Positions 17,264 through 26,254 of a stretch of DNA of 64,000 nucleotides are shown piece by piece. The notes under the pieces were generated by a model. The model was given only the letters and a program-made list of their open reading frames with translations. It made no database searches and had not been told where the DNA came from. The first letter of the stretch is position 1. Each line of letters opens with the position of its first letter. Made by a program: the position numbers and the translations under genes. The DNA comes from Actinoallomurus liliacearum (lineage in GTDB: Bacteria; Actinomycetota; Actinomycetes; Streptosporangiales; Streptosporangiaceae): assembly GCF_039542035.1 (NCBI RefSeq), contig NZ_BAABHJ010000006.1, positions 135,902-199,901 on the forward strand, in the 5' to 3' direction.

Positions 17264-18727
17264 TCAGTGGGCGGATGCGGGAGCGGTGGGGGCGTCGGCC
17301 GGGGCGTCGGCGGGTTCGGCCGTCGTACGGCGGGGCTGCCGCAGCACGGTCAGGGCGAGGACGAAGGCGACGGCGAGCAGGCCCGCGCCGATGCCGAACG
17401 CCAGGTGGAACCCGCCGGTCAGCGCGGCCGCCCGATCGTGCCCGTGCGCCGCCAGGTGGGTGGTGCGGCCGGTCGCCAGCGTCGACAGCACCGCGACGCC
17501 GAGCGCGCCGCCGACCTGCTGGGCGGTGCTGAACAGTCCCGACGCGACTCCCGCGTCGTCCGGCCGGGCGCCCGACATGCCGAGGGCGGTCACCGCCGAG
17601 ATCGCCAGGCCGAACCCGCCCGCGAGCAGCATCGTCGGCAGCAGGTCCACGACGTAGTCGGCGTGCGCGGGCAGCCGGGTCAGCAGCAGGAGGGCCGTCA
17701 CCAGCGACGCGAGCCCGGCGAGCAGGACGAGCCGTTCGCCGAACCGCGCGATCAGCCGGGCCGACAGCAGCAGTGACACGGTCGCGATCATTCCGGCCGC
17801 CGGCAGCATCGCCAGGCCGGTGCCCAGCGCGCCGTACCCGAGCACGTTCTGGGCGTACAGCGCGATGAGGATCTGGAACCCGAACAGGGCGGAGACCATC
17901 AGGACCTGGATGAGGTTGGCGCCCGAGACGTTGCGCGACCGGAACATCCGCAGCGGCAGCAGCGGAGCGGCGGCCCTGGCCTGGCGCAGGACGAATCCGG
18001 CGAGCAGGGCGACGGAGACCGCGCCGAGGCCGAGCGTCGAGGGGGCGGCCCAGCCGTGCCGACCGGTCTGGACGATCGTGTAGACGGTCAGCATCAGCCC
18101 GGCGGTGACCAGCAGGGCGCCGCCGGCGTCGGCGCCCGCGCGGACCCCGAGGCCGCGCTCGTCGGGCAGCGCCCGGACCGCCAGGGCCAGCGTCGCGGCC
18201 CCGATCGGCAGGTTGATGAAGAAGATCCAGTGCCAGTTGATCGCCTCGGTGAGGACCCCGCCGAGGACCTGGCCGATCGAGGCGCCGGCGGCCCCGACGA
18301 AGCTGAACGCGCCGATCGCCGTGCCGCGCTCGCGCGGCTCGGGGAAGAGCGTGACGATCATTCCGAGGCCCACGGCCGAGGTCAGCGCGCCGCCGACGCC
18401 CTGCACGAAGCGCGCGGCGATCAGCGTCTCCTGGTCGGTCGCGAGGCCGCACAGCAGTGAGGCCGCGGTGAACACCGCCAGGCCGGCGACGAACACCCGC
18501 TTGCGGCCGACCAGGTCGCCGAGCCGGCCGGCCAGCAGGAGCAGGCCGCCGAACGCGATCATGTAGGCGTTGACGGTCCAGGTGAGGTTCGCGGGGGAGA
18601 AGTGCAGGTCCCGCTGGATGGCCGGCAGCGCGACCGTCACGATGCTGCCGTCCAGAATGATCATCAGGCTTCCGGCGCACAGCGCGACCAGCGCTGCGGT
18701 GCGCGACCGGACAAGGGGTGGGGTCAT
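17264..18727 (-). CDS. MFS drug-exporter-type transporter (DHA2/EmrB-QacA family)
   Basis: This 487-residue, 14-helix-type exporter has LDGSIVTVALPAIQRDL in TM1, motif A GRLGDLVGRKRVF, and the motif-C-like GAAGASIGQVLGG in TM5. It resembles the protein at 3766-5250 across its length (shared VNAYMIAFGGLLLL), so the two are probably paralogues. The start is ATG 18727 (MTPPLVRSR). It is encoded between MarR and PPOX genes on the minus strand. Confidence 0.93.
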   Translation of the reverse strand: MTPPLVRSRTAALVALCAGSLMIILDGSIVTVALPAIQRDLHFSPANLTWTVNAYMIAFGGLLLLAGRLGDLVGRKRVFVAGLAVFTAASLLCGLATDQETLIAARFVQGVGGALTSAVGLGMIVTLFPEPRERGTAIGAFSFVGAAGASIGQVLGGVLTEAINWHWIFFINLPIGAATLALAVRALPDERGLGVRAGADAGGALLVTAGLMLTVYTIVQTGRHGWAAPSTLGLGAVSVALLAGFVLRQARAAAPLLPLRMFRSRNVSGANLIQVLMVSALFGFQILIALYAQNVLGYGALGTGLAMLPAAGMIATVSLLLSARLIARFGERLVLLAGLASLVTALLLLTRLPAHADYVVDLLPTMLLAGGFGLAISAVTALGMSGARPDDAGVASGLFSTAQQVGGALGVAVLSTLATGRTTHLAAHGHDRAAALTGGFHLAFGIGAGLLAVAFVLALTVLRQPRRTTAEPADAPADAPTAPASAH

Positions 18728-18784
18728 GGGCGTCTCCCGGTGCGAGGGTGGGCAACCGAGATAGGACGCTAGCAAATAGTTTTG

Positions 18785-18794
18785 TTGTAGACAA
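18785..18794. promoter_or_regulatory. Candidate MarR half-site pair TTGTAGACAA
   Basis: TTGT-AG-ACAA lies in the AT-richer 79-nt gap between the MarR stop and the exporter start (minus strand). It is short but of the kind MarR dimers use; it could provide separate control of the exporter. Weak evidence. Confidence 0.35.
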
Positions 18795-18806
18795 TCTTCT
18801 TCGGAC

Positions 18807-19295
18807 TCAACTTCGTGGCTGGCGTGCCCTCCGGATCGGCCGCTCGCACTCCACCGGGGTCGCCAGGTGGCCCTCGGCCAGCCGGGTCAGCGCCCGGACG
18901 AGCACCTCGCGCTCGTCCTCGGGCAGCGCCTCCAGGGCCTCGCGGTGCACCCGGTCGGCGATGCGCGTCCCCTCGGCGACGGCTCGCTCGCCCGCCTCGG
19001 TGACGGAGATGATCCGCGCCCGGCGGTCCCGGCTCGACGGCCGGCGTTCGGCGAGCCCGGCCTTCTCGAGCTCGTCGACGGTGACGACCATCGTCGTCTT
19101 GTCGAGATCGGAGATCTCGGCCAGCTGGATCTGGGTGCGTTCCTCCTCCAGTGCGTGGAACAGCACGCAGTAGCCCCGTGGGGTCATCCCGATCTCGGCG
19201 AAGGCGGCGGTCATCCGGGTCGCGAGCACGTGCCCGGTGTGGGTGAGCAGGTAGGACAGGTCCGGCGCGGTACGCGAGGGAGCGCTCGTGGTCAT
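18807..19295 (-). CDS. MarR family transcriptional regulator
   Basis: The protein has 162 residues; the winged helix reads TQIQLAEISDLDKTTMVVTVDELEKAGLAERRPSSRDRRARIISVTEAG, with the DRRAR wing. It probably represses its own operon (MarR, MFS exporter, PPOX enzyme) and perhaps the divergent MFS gene at 19397. The start is ATG 19295; the 101-nt divergent gap contains GTCAC/GTGAC half-sites (19296-19300, 19326-19330). Confidence 0.92.
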   Translation of the reverse strand: MTTSAPSRTAPDLSYLLTHTGHVLATRMTAAFAEIGMTPRGYCVLFHALEEERTQIQLAEISDLDKTTMVVTVDELEKAGLAERRPSSRDRRARIISVTEAGERAVAEGTRIADRVHREALEALPEDEREVLVRALTRLAEGHLATPVECERPIRRARQPRS

Positions 19296-19396
19296 GTCAC
19301 CAATCTAACAAGTAGCGGATTATCTGTGACCGTACGAATGACGGCCGTCAGTGATCGGTACGCGGATGGTCAGCGGAGGCGCCGAGTCTTCCCTCC

Positions 19397-20983
19397 ATGA
19401 ACGACTTCTCCGCCGGAACCGCGGCCAAGGCGGGCCGCCGGGAGTGGATCGCGCTCTGCGTGCTCCTGCTCCCCCTCCTCCTCGTGTCCATGGACGTGTC
19501 GGTGCTGTACTTCGCCGTCCCGTTCATCAGCAGGACCCTCCAGCCGACGAGCACCGAACAACTGTGGATCTTCGACATCTACGGGTTCGTGCTGGCCGGG
19601 CTGCTCATCACGATGGGCGCGCTCGGCGACCGGATCGGCCGGCGCCGGCTGCTGCTGATCGGCGCGCTCGGCTTCGGCCTCGCGTCGGTGGCCGCCGCGT
19701 ACGCGCAGAGCGCCGGGATGCTGATCGCCGCGCGCGCCGTCCTCGGGGTCGGCGGCGCGACGCTGATGCCCTCGACGCTGGCGCTGATCCGCAACATGTT
19801 CCACGACGAGAAGCAGCGCGGCACCGCCGTCGCGATCTGGTCGGCGGCCACCACGAGCGGCATCGCGCTCGGCCCGGTCCTGAGCGGGCTGCTGCTGAAC
19901 CACTTCTGGTGGGGCTCGGTCTTCCTCATCAACACCCCGGCCATGGTGCTGCTCCTCGTCTTCGCCCCGTTCCTGGTGCCGGAGTTCCGGAACCCGGCGG
20001 CCGGCCGGTTCGACCTGCTCTCCTCGGTCCTCTCGCTGGGCGCGGTACTGCCCGTGATCTACGGTGTAAAGGAGATCGCCGCCGACGGCGTCGACCTCGT
20101 GCGGGTGCTGAGCATCTTCGCCGGACTGCTGGTCGGCGCGGTCTTCATCCGCCGCCAGGCCCGTCGCCCCGACCCGATGATCGACCTGCGGATGTTCCGC
20201 AACCGGGGGTTCAGCGGCTCGATCGTCACCAACCTGATCGCGATGTTCGCCATGGTCGGTTTCGCGATCTTCACGACGCAGTACCTGCAGTCGGTGCTCG
20301 CCATGAGTCCCCTGACCGCCGCCCTGTGGAGCCTGGTCCCCTCGCTGGGCGTCGGCATCGCCGCGCCGTTGGCCACCCAGCTGGCCCGCAGGGTGAACCG
20401 GGCGTACGTGATCGGTGCCGGCTTCCTGGTCGCCGCGCTCGGCTTCGTCGCGCTGACGCAGGTGCGGGCGGACTCGTCGGTCGTGGTGATCCTGGTGGGC
20501 GCCGGGGTGTACGCCATCGGCCTGGCCGTGGTGATGACGCTCGTCACGGACATGGTGCTGGGCGCCGCGCCGCCCGAGCGCGCCGGGACCGCGTCCGCGC
20601 TGGTCGAGTGCGGTTCGGAGTTCGGCGGCGCCCTCGGTATGGCGATCCTCGGCAGCGTCGGGACGGCGATCTACCGTCGGAACGTCACCGACGCGCTGCC
20701 CGCGGGCCTGTCGCACGACGCGGTGCACGCCGTACGGGAGACGCTGGGCGGCGCGCTCGCGGTGGCCGGCCGGCTGCCGGGCGGAGGCGGCGCGGCGGTC
20801 CGGCGGGCCGCGAGCGACGCGTTCGTCGACGGCATGCACGCCGCCGCCGTGGCGGGTGCCGTGGCCATGGTGGGCGCCGCCCTCCTCGCCCTGCTGGTCC
20901 TGCGCCGGGCCGAGATCGCCCAGCCGACCGACCGGTCCGCCGCGCCCGATTCCGCCGGCGCCGAAGCCGCCCTGCGCGGCTGA
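19397..20983 (+). CDS. MFS transporter (DHA2 family, LfrA/QacA-like)
   Basis: This 528-residue, 14-helix-type exporter has VSMDVSVLYFAVPFISRTL in TM1, motif A GALGDRIGRRRLLLIG, and GVGGATLMPSTLALIRNMF in TM4. The YFAVPFI TM1 variant and QLWIFDIYGFVLAGLLITMG resemble the LfrA/SmvA branch. The substrate is unknown. It is divergent from a MarR gene that heads the MFS-PPOX operon, so one regulator may control both exporters. It is convergent with the oxidoreductase at 20994, 10 nt away. Confidence 0.92.
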   Translation: MNDFSAGTAAKAGRREWIALCVLLLPLLLVSMDVSVLYFAVPFISRTLQPTSTEQLWIFDIYGFVLAGLLITMGALGDRIGRRRLLLIGALGFGLASVAAAYAQSAGMLIAARAVLGVGGATLMPSTLALIRNMFHDEKQRGTAVAIWSAATTSGIALGPVLSGLLLNHFWWGSVFLINTPAMVLLLVFAPFLVPEFRNPAAGRFDLLSSVLSLGAVLPVIYGVKEIAADGVDLVRVLSIFAGLLVGAVFIRRQARRPDPMIDLRMFRNRGFSGSIVTNLIAMFAMVGFAIFTTQYLQSVLAMSPLTAALWSLVPSLGVGIAAPLATQLARRVNRAYVIGAGFLVAALGFVALTQVRADSSVVVILVGAGVYAIGLAVVMTLVTDMVLGAAPPERAGTASALVECGSEFGGALGMAILGSVGTAIYRRNVTDALPAGLSHDAVHAVRETLGGALAVAGRLPGGGGAAVRRAASDAFVDGMHAAAVAGAVAMVGAALLALLVLRRAEIAQPTDRSAAPDSAGAEAALRG

Positions 20984-20993
20984 CCGCCGGACC

Positions 20994-22199
20994 TCACCGC
21001 TCCACGGGCTGGGAACCACCCGTCTCGGCGGAGCGGCGGACGGCGTCCAGCAGCCGGTGCACGCGGACCCCGTGCTCGAATCCGGGTACGCGCCGGGCCC
21101 CCTCGCGGATGTCCTCGGCGAGGCGCGCGTACAGCCGGGCGACGTTCCGGGCGAGCACGGGAGTCTCGCCCGGAAGGTCCACGAAGACCCCGCCCGCACC
21201 ATGCGCGGGCGCCTCGCCCGGGACACGCACGGGAGCCGCGCCGGGCGTCGAGGTCAGGTCCGGGACCCGGCCGTGCCCGGCCGGTACGGGCAGGTCCCGC
21301 CAGGGATCGCCGGCCTTCCGCGCCTCGTACAGCCGGGGCTCGCCGACCTGGATCTGCGCGGCTCGCCAGTCGCCCGCCGCGACCACGGTCAGGTCTCCCT
21401 CGGTGCCGGTGAACTCCAGGACGGTGCGGCTCTCGCCCACCTTCGCGTCCTGCAGGTGGACGGCGGCGACCGCTCCGCCGGCGAGCCGGCCGTGCAGCAC
21501 CACCTGGTCCGGGCTGGCGGCCTCCACCGTCGCACCGGTCTCGGCGACGGTGTACCGGGGACGCGAGACCGACAGGGCGGCCGAGAGCTCGGTGAGGTCG
21601 CCGGCCAGGTACTCCAGGACGTCCAGGGTGTGTCCGCCGACGACCTCCAGGAGGCCCGCGCCCTGAGCCGGGTCGAGGGTGTAGGCGGCCCAGGCGGGGA
21701 TCTCGCCGCTCGCGCCCTTGCTCCGCGCGGCGTGCACGTTGACCGCCGTGACCCGGCCCAGGTGCCCGCCCGCGATGAGCTCACGGGCGTACGTGATCGC
21801 CGGCGCGTACCTCGCCTGCAGGCCCACCGCGTCGTGCACCCCGGCGGCGCGCGCGGCCGCCGCCAGGCGTTCCGCCTCGGCGGTGGTGAGGCCGAGCGGC
21901 CACTCGCAGTAGACGTGCTTGCCGGCCGCCAGCGCCGCGCCGACCAGCTCGGCGTGGGCGGCCACCTTGACGGTCACCACCACCAGGTCGACCTCGGGGT
22001 GCTCGGCGAGCCGGCGGGCGTCGGTGAACGCGTGCGCGGCGCCGAAGGCTCGGGCGGCCTCGCGTGCGCTCTCCGGGCGGCTGGTGCCGACCGCGGTCAG
22101 CTCGTACGCCGGGAGCGCGCGCAGCGCGGGAATGTGCGCGGCCGCCGCCCAGCCGCGCTCGGGCGAGGCCCCGACGACGCCGACGCGAATCCGGTCCAT
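20994..22199 (-). CDS. Gfo/Idh/MocA family oxidoreductase (Gal80-like)
   Basis: This 401-residue NAD(P)-dependent sugar oxidoreductase-like protein has Rossmann segment RVGVVGASPERGWAAAAHIPAL (3-24), TSRPESAREAARAFGA, VDLVVVTVKV and GKHVYCEWPLGLT, where the usual EKP is replaced by EWP as in the Gal80-like branch. There is a Pro/Ala/Gly-rich insertion near 325-350. The substrate is unknown, probably a sugar or cyclitol. Two GGACG-N5-CGTCC sites lie 23-80 nt upstream of its ATG, but no regulator gene is next to it. Confidence 0.88.
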   Translation of the reverse strand: MDRIRVGVVGASPERGWAAAAHIPALRALPAYELTAVGTSRPESAREAARAFGAAHAFTDARRLAEHPEVDLVVVTVKVAAHAELVGAALAAGKHVYCEWPLGLTTAEAERLAAAARAAGVHDAVGLQARYAPAITYARELIAGGHLGRVTAVNVHAARSKGASGEIPAWAAYTLDPAQGAGLLEVVGGHTLDVLEYLAGDLTELSAALSVSRPRYTVAETGATVEAASPDQVVLHGRLAGGAVAAVHLQDAKVGESRTVLEFTGTEGDLTVVAAGDWRAAQIQVGEPRLYEARKAGDPWRDLPVPAGHGRVPDLTSTPGAAPVRVPGEAPAHGAGGVFVDLPGETPVLARNVARLYARLAEDIREGARRVPGFEHGVRVHRLLDAVRRSAETGGSQPVER

Positions 22200-22221
22200 G
22201 TGCGCTCTCCTCCAACTAACC

Positions 22222-22279
22222 GGACGCGGTTCGTCCGCTCAGGGCTCGTGAGCGTACGATAAACGGACGTGATTCGTCC
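22222..22279. promoter_or_regulatory. Operator pair GGACG-N5-CGTCC upstream of Gal80-like gene
   Basis: Copies at 22222-22236 (GGACGCGGTTCGTCC) and 22265-22279 (GGACGTGATTCGTCC) are 43 nt apart; the first extends to 6-bp arms CGGACG/CGTCCG. Twin sites of this kind usually belong to a divergently encoded TetR-type protein, yet the next plus-strand gene is a lipoate-ligase-like enzyme. A short GTG frame with a good ribosome site begins at 22303 (see findings). Confidence 0.7.
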
Positions 22280-22417
22280 ACTTGTTGCCGGAAGGTGGCT
22301 CGGTGGCCGCGCGGAGCCACCGGCGGAATCCACGCCGGGCCGGCGTGGTTGACGATCTCCGGGACCGCGCGCGTCGTGATTCGGGAAGCGCCGGTCAGGA
22401 TGAACAGGTAGGCCAGG

Positions 22418-23467
22418 ATGCACGGTGAGTACAAGGTGCCGGGCGGCAAGCTCGTGGTCGTCGACTTCGGCGTCGATGACGGGAGACTGCGGAACGCCCG
22501 GGTCAGCGGCGACTTCTTCCTCGAACCGGACGAGGCGCTCGACGCCATCGACGACACCCTGAACGGCCTGCCCGTGCACCTGGAGGCGCGGGACATCGCG
22601 GCCCGGATCGACGCGCGGCTGCCGACGGGCGCCATGATGTTCGGGCTCTCCACCGAGGCCGTCGGCATCGCGGTGCGCCGGGCGCTGACGGACGCGACCG
22701 ACTGGCGCGACTACGACTGGCGGCTCATCCACGAGGACCCACAGGACCCGGCGCTGCACATGGCCTTGGACGAGGTCCTCACCGAGGAGGTGGCGGCCGG
22801 GCGCCGGCCCCCGACGCTGCGCGTCTGGGAGTGGGCGGCGCCGGCGGTGGTGATCGGCAGTTTCCAGTCGCTGCGTAACGAGGTGGACGCCGACGCGGCG
22901 CGCCGGCACGGCGTGACCGTGGTCCGCAGGATCAGCGGCGGCGGGGCGATGTTCATCGAGCCGGGCAACACGATCACCTACTCGCTGTACGCTCCCGACG
23001 CGCTCGTCCAGGGCATGACGTTCGCCGACAGCTACGCGTTCCTCGACGACTGGGTTCTCGGCGCGCTGGGCGAGCTGGGCATCCGGGCGTGGTACCAGCC
23101 GCTCAACGACATCACCTCCGACCAGGGCAAGATCGCCGGGGCGGCGCAGAAGCGGCTGAGCTCCGGCGCGGTGCTGCACCACGTGACCATGTCGTACGAC
23201 ATCGACGCGGACAAGATGCTGCAGGTGCTGCGGATCGGCCGGGAGAAGCTGTCCGACAAGGGCATCGCCAGCGCGAAGAAGCGGGTGGACCCGCTGCGCC
23301 GCCAGACCGGCCTTCCCAGGTCCCAGATCATCGACCGGATGATCACGCACTTCCGGGGCCGGTACGGGCTGACGGAGGACCGGCTCACCGACGACGAACT
23401 CCAGGCGGCGGCCAAGAGGGTGGCCGCGAAGTTCGGCACCGCCGAGTGGACGGCCCGCGTGCCCTGA
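22418..23467 (+). CDS. Lipoate-protein ligase A family protein with N-terminal accessory domain
   Basis: The protein has 349 residues. The N-terminal 80 residues (MHGEYKVPGGKLVVVDF...FFLEPDEALDAIDDTLNG) resemble the small accessory domain that lies at the C-terminus of classical LplA; here it precedes the catalytic domain. The catalytic domain carries WEWAAPAVVIGSFQS, VVRRISGGGAMFIEPGN and DQGKIAGAAQKR, the last holding the lipoyl-AMP-binding lysine. It attaches lipoate or octanoate to, or transfers it between, 2-oxoacid dehydrogenase/GcvH domains; the exact activity is inference. The start is ATG 22418. Confidence 0.86.
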   Translation: MHGEYKVPGGKLVVVDFGVDDGRLRNARVSGDFFLEPDEALDAIDDTLNGLPVHLEARDIAARIDARLPTGAMMFGLSTEAVGIAVRRALTDATDWRDYDWRLIHEDPQDPALHMALDEVLTEEVAAGRRPPTLRVWEWAAPAVVIGSFQSLRNEVDADAARRHGVTVVRRISGGGAMFIEPGNTITYSLYAPDALVQGMTFADSYAFLDDWVLGALGELGIRAWYQPLNDITSDQGKIAGAAQKRLSSGAVLHHVTMSYDIDADKMLQVLRIGREKLSDKGIASAKKRVDPLRRQTGLPRSQIIDRMITHFRGRYGLTEDRLTDDELQAAAKRVAAKFGTAEWTARVP

Positions 23468-23576
23468 CCGCCTTGGGGGTCCGCGAGACGGGGCCCGACG
23501 CGCTTCGGTTGGATGGTTGTGGAGGGGGCACGCGAAGAGAGTGCTTTCTTCTCAGTTCAATGAAGGGGAGACGAGG

Positions 23577-25220
23577 ATGTCCGACCGCGTTCGGCTGGAT
23601 GAGACGGAACAGTGGCAGGCGCTGCGAGCGCACCGTGAGGAGATCGGTGAGCCGCCGTTGCGCGAGCTGTTCAGGGCCGACCCCGACCGGGGCCGCCGAT
23701 ACGCGCTGGAGTCCGGTGACCTCTATATCGACTACTCGCGGCACCTGGTCACCGATGAGACGCTCCGCCTGCTGCGCGAGCTGGCGGAGGCCCGCGACGT
23801 CGCGGGGCTGCGGGACGCGATGTTCGCCGGGAAGAAGATCAATGTCACCGAGAACCGCGCGGTGCTGCACGTCGCGCTGCGCGCGCCGCGCGACGCGGTG
23901 ATCGAGGTCGACGGGAAGAACGTCGTCCCCGAGGTGCACGCGGTGCTCGACAAGATGGCCGCCTTCGCCGAGCGGGTCCGGTCGGGTGAGTGGAAGGGCC
24001 ACACCGGTAAGCCGATCCGCACGGTCGTCAACATCGGCATCGGCGGTTCGGACCTCGGCCCGAAGATGGCGTACGAAGCGCTGAAGCCGTTCAGCGACCG
24101 GTCGCGCGACTTCCGGTACGTCTCGAACGTCGACGGCGCCGACCTGCACGAGAACATCCGCGACCTCGACCCGGCCGAGACGCTGTTCATCGTTTCGTCC
24201 AAGACGTTCACGACGGTCGAGACGATCACGAACGCCACCTCGGCGCGCCGCTGGCTGCTGTCCGCGCTGGGCGACGACGCGGCGGTCGCGCGCCACTTCG
24301 TGGCGGTGTCCACCAACACCGAGCAGGTCGCGAAGTTCGGCATCGACCCGGCCAACATGTTCGAGTTCTGGGACTGGGTGGGCGGCCGCTACTCCCTCGA
24401 CTCGGCCATCGGCCTGTCCCTGATGATCGCGATCGGGCCGGAGCGGTTCCGCGAATTCCTGGACGGCTTCCATCTGATCGACGAGCACTTCCGCACGGCT
24501 CCGCCGGAGCGCAACGCGCCGTTCCTGCTGGGCCTGCTCGGCCTCTGGTACGACGACTTCCACGGCGCGCAGACCCACGCGGTGCTGCCCTACAGCCACT
24601 ACCTCTCCCGCTTCACCGACTACCTGCAGCAGCTGGACATGGAGTCCAACGGCAAGTCGGTGGACCGCCAGGGCGAGCGGGTGGACTGGGACACCGGCCC
24701 GGTCGTGTGGGGGACGCCCGGCACGAACGGCCAGCACGCCTACTACCAGCTCCTGCACCAGGGGACGAAGCTCATCCCGGCCGACCTGATCGGCTTCGCC
24801 CGGCCGCTCGAGGAGCTGGGGGAGCTGGCCGACCAGCACGACCTGCTGATGGCGAACCTGTTCGCGCAGGGCCAGGCGCTGGCGTTCGGCAAGACCGCCG
24901 AGGAGGTCGCCGCGGAAGGGGTGGCCCCCGAGCTGGTGCCGCACCGCACCTTCCCGGGCAACCGCCCGACCACGACGATCCTGGCGAACGAGCTGACGCC
25001 GTCGGTGCTCGGCCAGCTCATCGCGCTGTACGAGCACAAGGTGTTCGTGCAGGGCGCGATCTGGAACATCAACTCCTTCGACCAGTGGGGCGTGGAGCTG
25101 GGCAAGGCGCTCGCCAAGCGGCTCGAGCCCCAGCTCACCGCCGCGACCGCGGACACCTCCGACCTCGACGGCTCGACGGCCACCCTGGTCGAGCGGTACC
25201 GCACACTGCGCGGCCGCTGA
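23577..25220 (+). CDS. pgi: Glucose-6-phosphate isomerase
   Basis: This 547-residue protein interconverts glucose-6-phosphate and fructose-6-phosphate in glycolysis/gluconeogenesis. Signatures are VNIGIGGSDLGPKMAYEAL, SKTFTTVETITNA, WDWVGGRYSLDSAIGLSL, LPYSHYLSRF, and the C-terminal GAIWNINSFDQWGVELGK. Catalytic Glu (QLDMESNGKSV region), His and Lys contexts are intact. The start is ATG 23577 with GGGGAGACGAGG upstream. It is of the long dimeric type expected in actinomycetes. Confidence 0.97.
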   Translation: MSDRVRLDETEQWQALRAHREEIGEPPLRELFRADPDRGRRYALESGDLYIDYSRHLVTDETLRLLRELAEARDVAGLRDAMFAGKKINVTENRAVLHVALRAPRDAVIEVDGKNVVPEVHAVLDKMAAFAERVRSGEWKGHTGKPIRTVVNIGIGGSDLGPKMAYEALKPFSDRSRDFRYVSNVDGADLHENIRDLDPAETLFIVSSKTFTTVETITNATSARRWLLSALGDDAAVARHFVAVSTNTEQVAKFGIDPANMFEFWDWVGGRYSLDSAIGLSLMIAIGPERFREFLDGFHLIDEHFRTAPPERNAPFLLGLLGLWYDDFHGAQTHAVLPYSHYLSRFTDYLQQLDMESNGKSVDRQGERVDWDTGPVVWGTPGTNGQHAYYQLLHQGTKLIPADLIGFARPLEELGELADQHDLLMANLFAQGQALAFGKTAEEVAAEGVAPELVPHRTFPGNRPTTTILANELTPSVLGQLIALYEHKVFVQGAIWNINSFDQWGVELGKALAKRLEPQLTAATADTSDLDGSTATLVERYRTLRGR

Positions 25221-25225
25221 CCGGA

Positions 25226-25378
25226 TCAGGCGCCCTTCGCGGCCGGGTCCTACGCAGACCGGCTCTGGAGCGTTTCGCGGCCGGGGTCCCGCGATGATCG
25301 GGTCAGGCGCCCTTCGCGCCCGGCCCCGGCGCCGACCGGCTCAGGAGTCCTTCGCGGACGGCCCCTTCCGCGACCTCG
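25226..25378. repeat. Degenerate 38-bp tandem repeat at the 3' end of the DoxX gene
   Basis: Four imperfect copies of about 38 bp begin near 25226, 25264, 25303 and 25341, with a shared TTCGCGG(C)CCGG-like core. The last copy contains the real DoxX stop codon (TCA on the plus strand at 25341). Copies at 25226 and 25303 also carry TCA in the same relative position, as if the gene's 3' end, stop included, had been duplicated outward. Confidence 0.65.
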
Positions 25379-26165
25379 CCCGGGGCTTGCTCTTCGCGGG
25401 AGGCGCGCCGTCCGCCGGGGGCTCTGGATCCGGCTTCGGTCCCGCGACCGGTACGTCGCGGGACGTGCTCGTGGCGGCGCGCCTCGGCCGCGCGGGCGGC
25501 GCCGCCGCGTCCGGTGCGCCGCCGGCCGGGCTCCCGGACGCCGGCGGCGCGTCCCCTACCGGGTATGCGGGTGTCGGCCGCGTGCTCGGGGCGGTCGGCG
25601 GCGCGTCCCCGGTGGGCGACGGGGGCGGAGGTGCCTCGTCCCGTCGCGTACGGCGGCGGCGCCCCGGTGAACCGTTGCGCCCGAACAGCCGGTGGTCCAG
25701 CGTCAGCCGCCCGCCGGCGCCCGCCGCGAACAGCAGCGAGGCCAGGCCGAGGACGAGGACCAGTTCGAAGCCGTTGCGGGGCGTGCCCTTGTCGACGACG
25801 AACACCCCGTGCGCGGCGTGGACGAACACGAAGGCCCCGGCCATGTCCAGGAACAGCAGCGTGCCCGCCACCGGCAACGCGAGGCCGAGGATCAGCGCCG
25901 CCCCGCCCAGCAGTTCGACGAAGGTGGAGTAGACGGCCGCGGCCGTCGGCGCGGGAACGCCCATCGCGTCGAAGTCGTGGCCGGTCGCGGTCACGCCGAC
26001 CTGGATCTTCTGCCAGCCGTGGGCGAGGAAGACCACCCCGATCCCGCACCGGGCGAGCAGGGCGACGGCGTCGTACACCGGCCGCCGGGACGTGGCGGCC
26101 CTCTCCTCGCGCTCCTCGCGGTCGTCGGTCCAGAACGCGTTCATGTCCTCGGGCGACGTTTCCAT
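25341..26165 (-). CDS. DoxX family membrane protein with long disordered tail
   Basis: The protein has 274 residues. Residues about 20-160 form the four-helix DoxX domain (ALLARCGIGVVFLAHGWQKI, STFVELLGGAALILGLALPVAG, LVLVLGLASLLFAAGAGGR). Residues 165-274 are Pro/Ala/Arg-rich and probably disordered. DoxX proteins are linked to quinone/thiol redox in other actinobacteria; the role here is unknown. The start is ATG 26165 (METSPEDMN). The gene's 3' end lies in a degenerate tandem repeat that repeats its stop codon. Confidence 0.85.
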   Translation of the reverse strand: METSPEDMNAFWTDDREEREERAATSRRPVYDAVALLARCGIGVVFLAHGWQKIQVGVTATGHDFDAMGVPAPTAAAVYSTFVELLGGAALILGLALPVAGTLLFLDMAGAFVFVHAAHGVFVVDKGTPRNGFELVLVLGLASLLFAAGAGGRLTLDHRLFGRNGSPGRRRRTRRDEAPPPPSPTGDAPPTAPSTRPTPAYPVGDAPPASGSPAGGAPDAAAPPARPRRAATSTSRDVPVAGPKPDPEPPADGAPPAKSKPRARSRKGPSAKDS

Positions 26166-26254
26166 CGGACGATGATCCTTCGAGAGTCGAATCGCCGTCC
26201 ACCCGGTTCCGGAAACAGGCCACGCGCCCATCCCGCCTGTCATCATGAGGCCTC

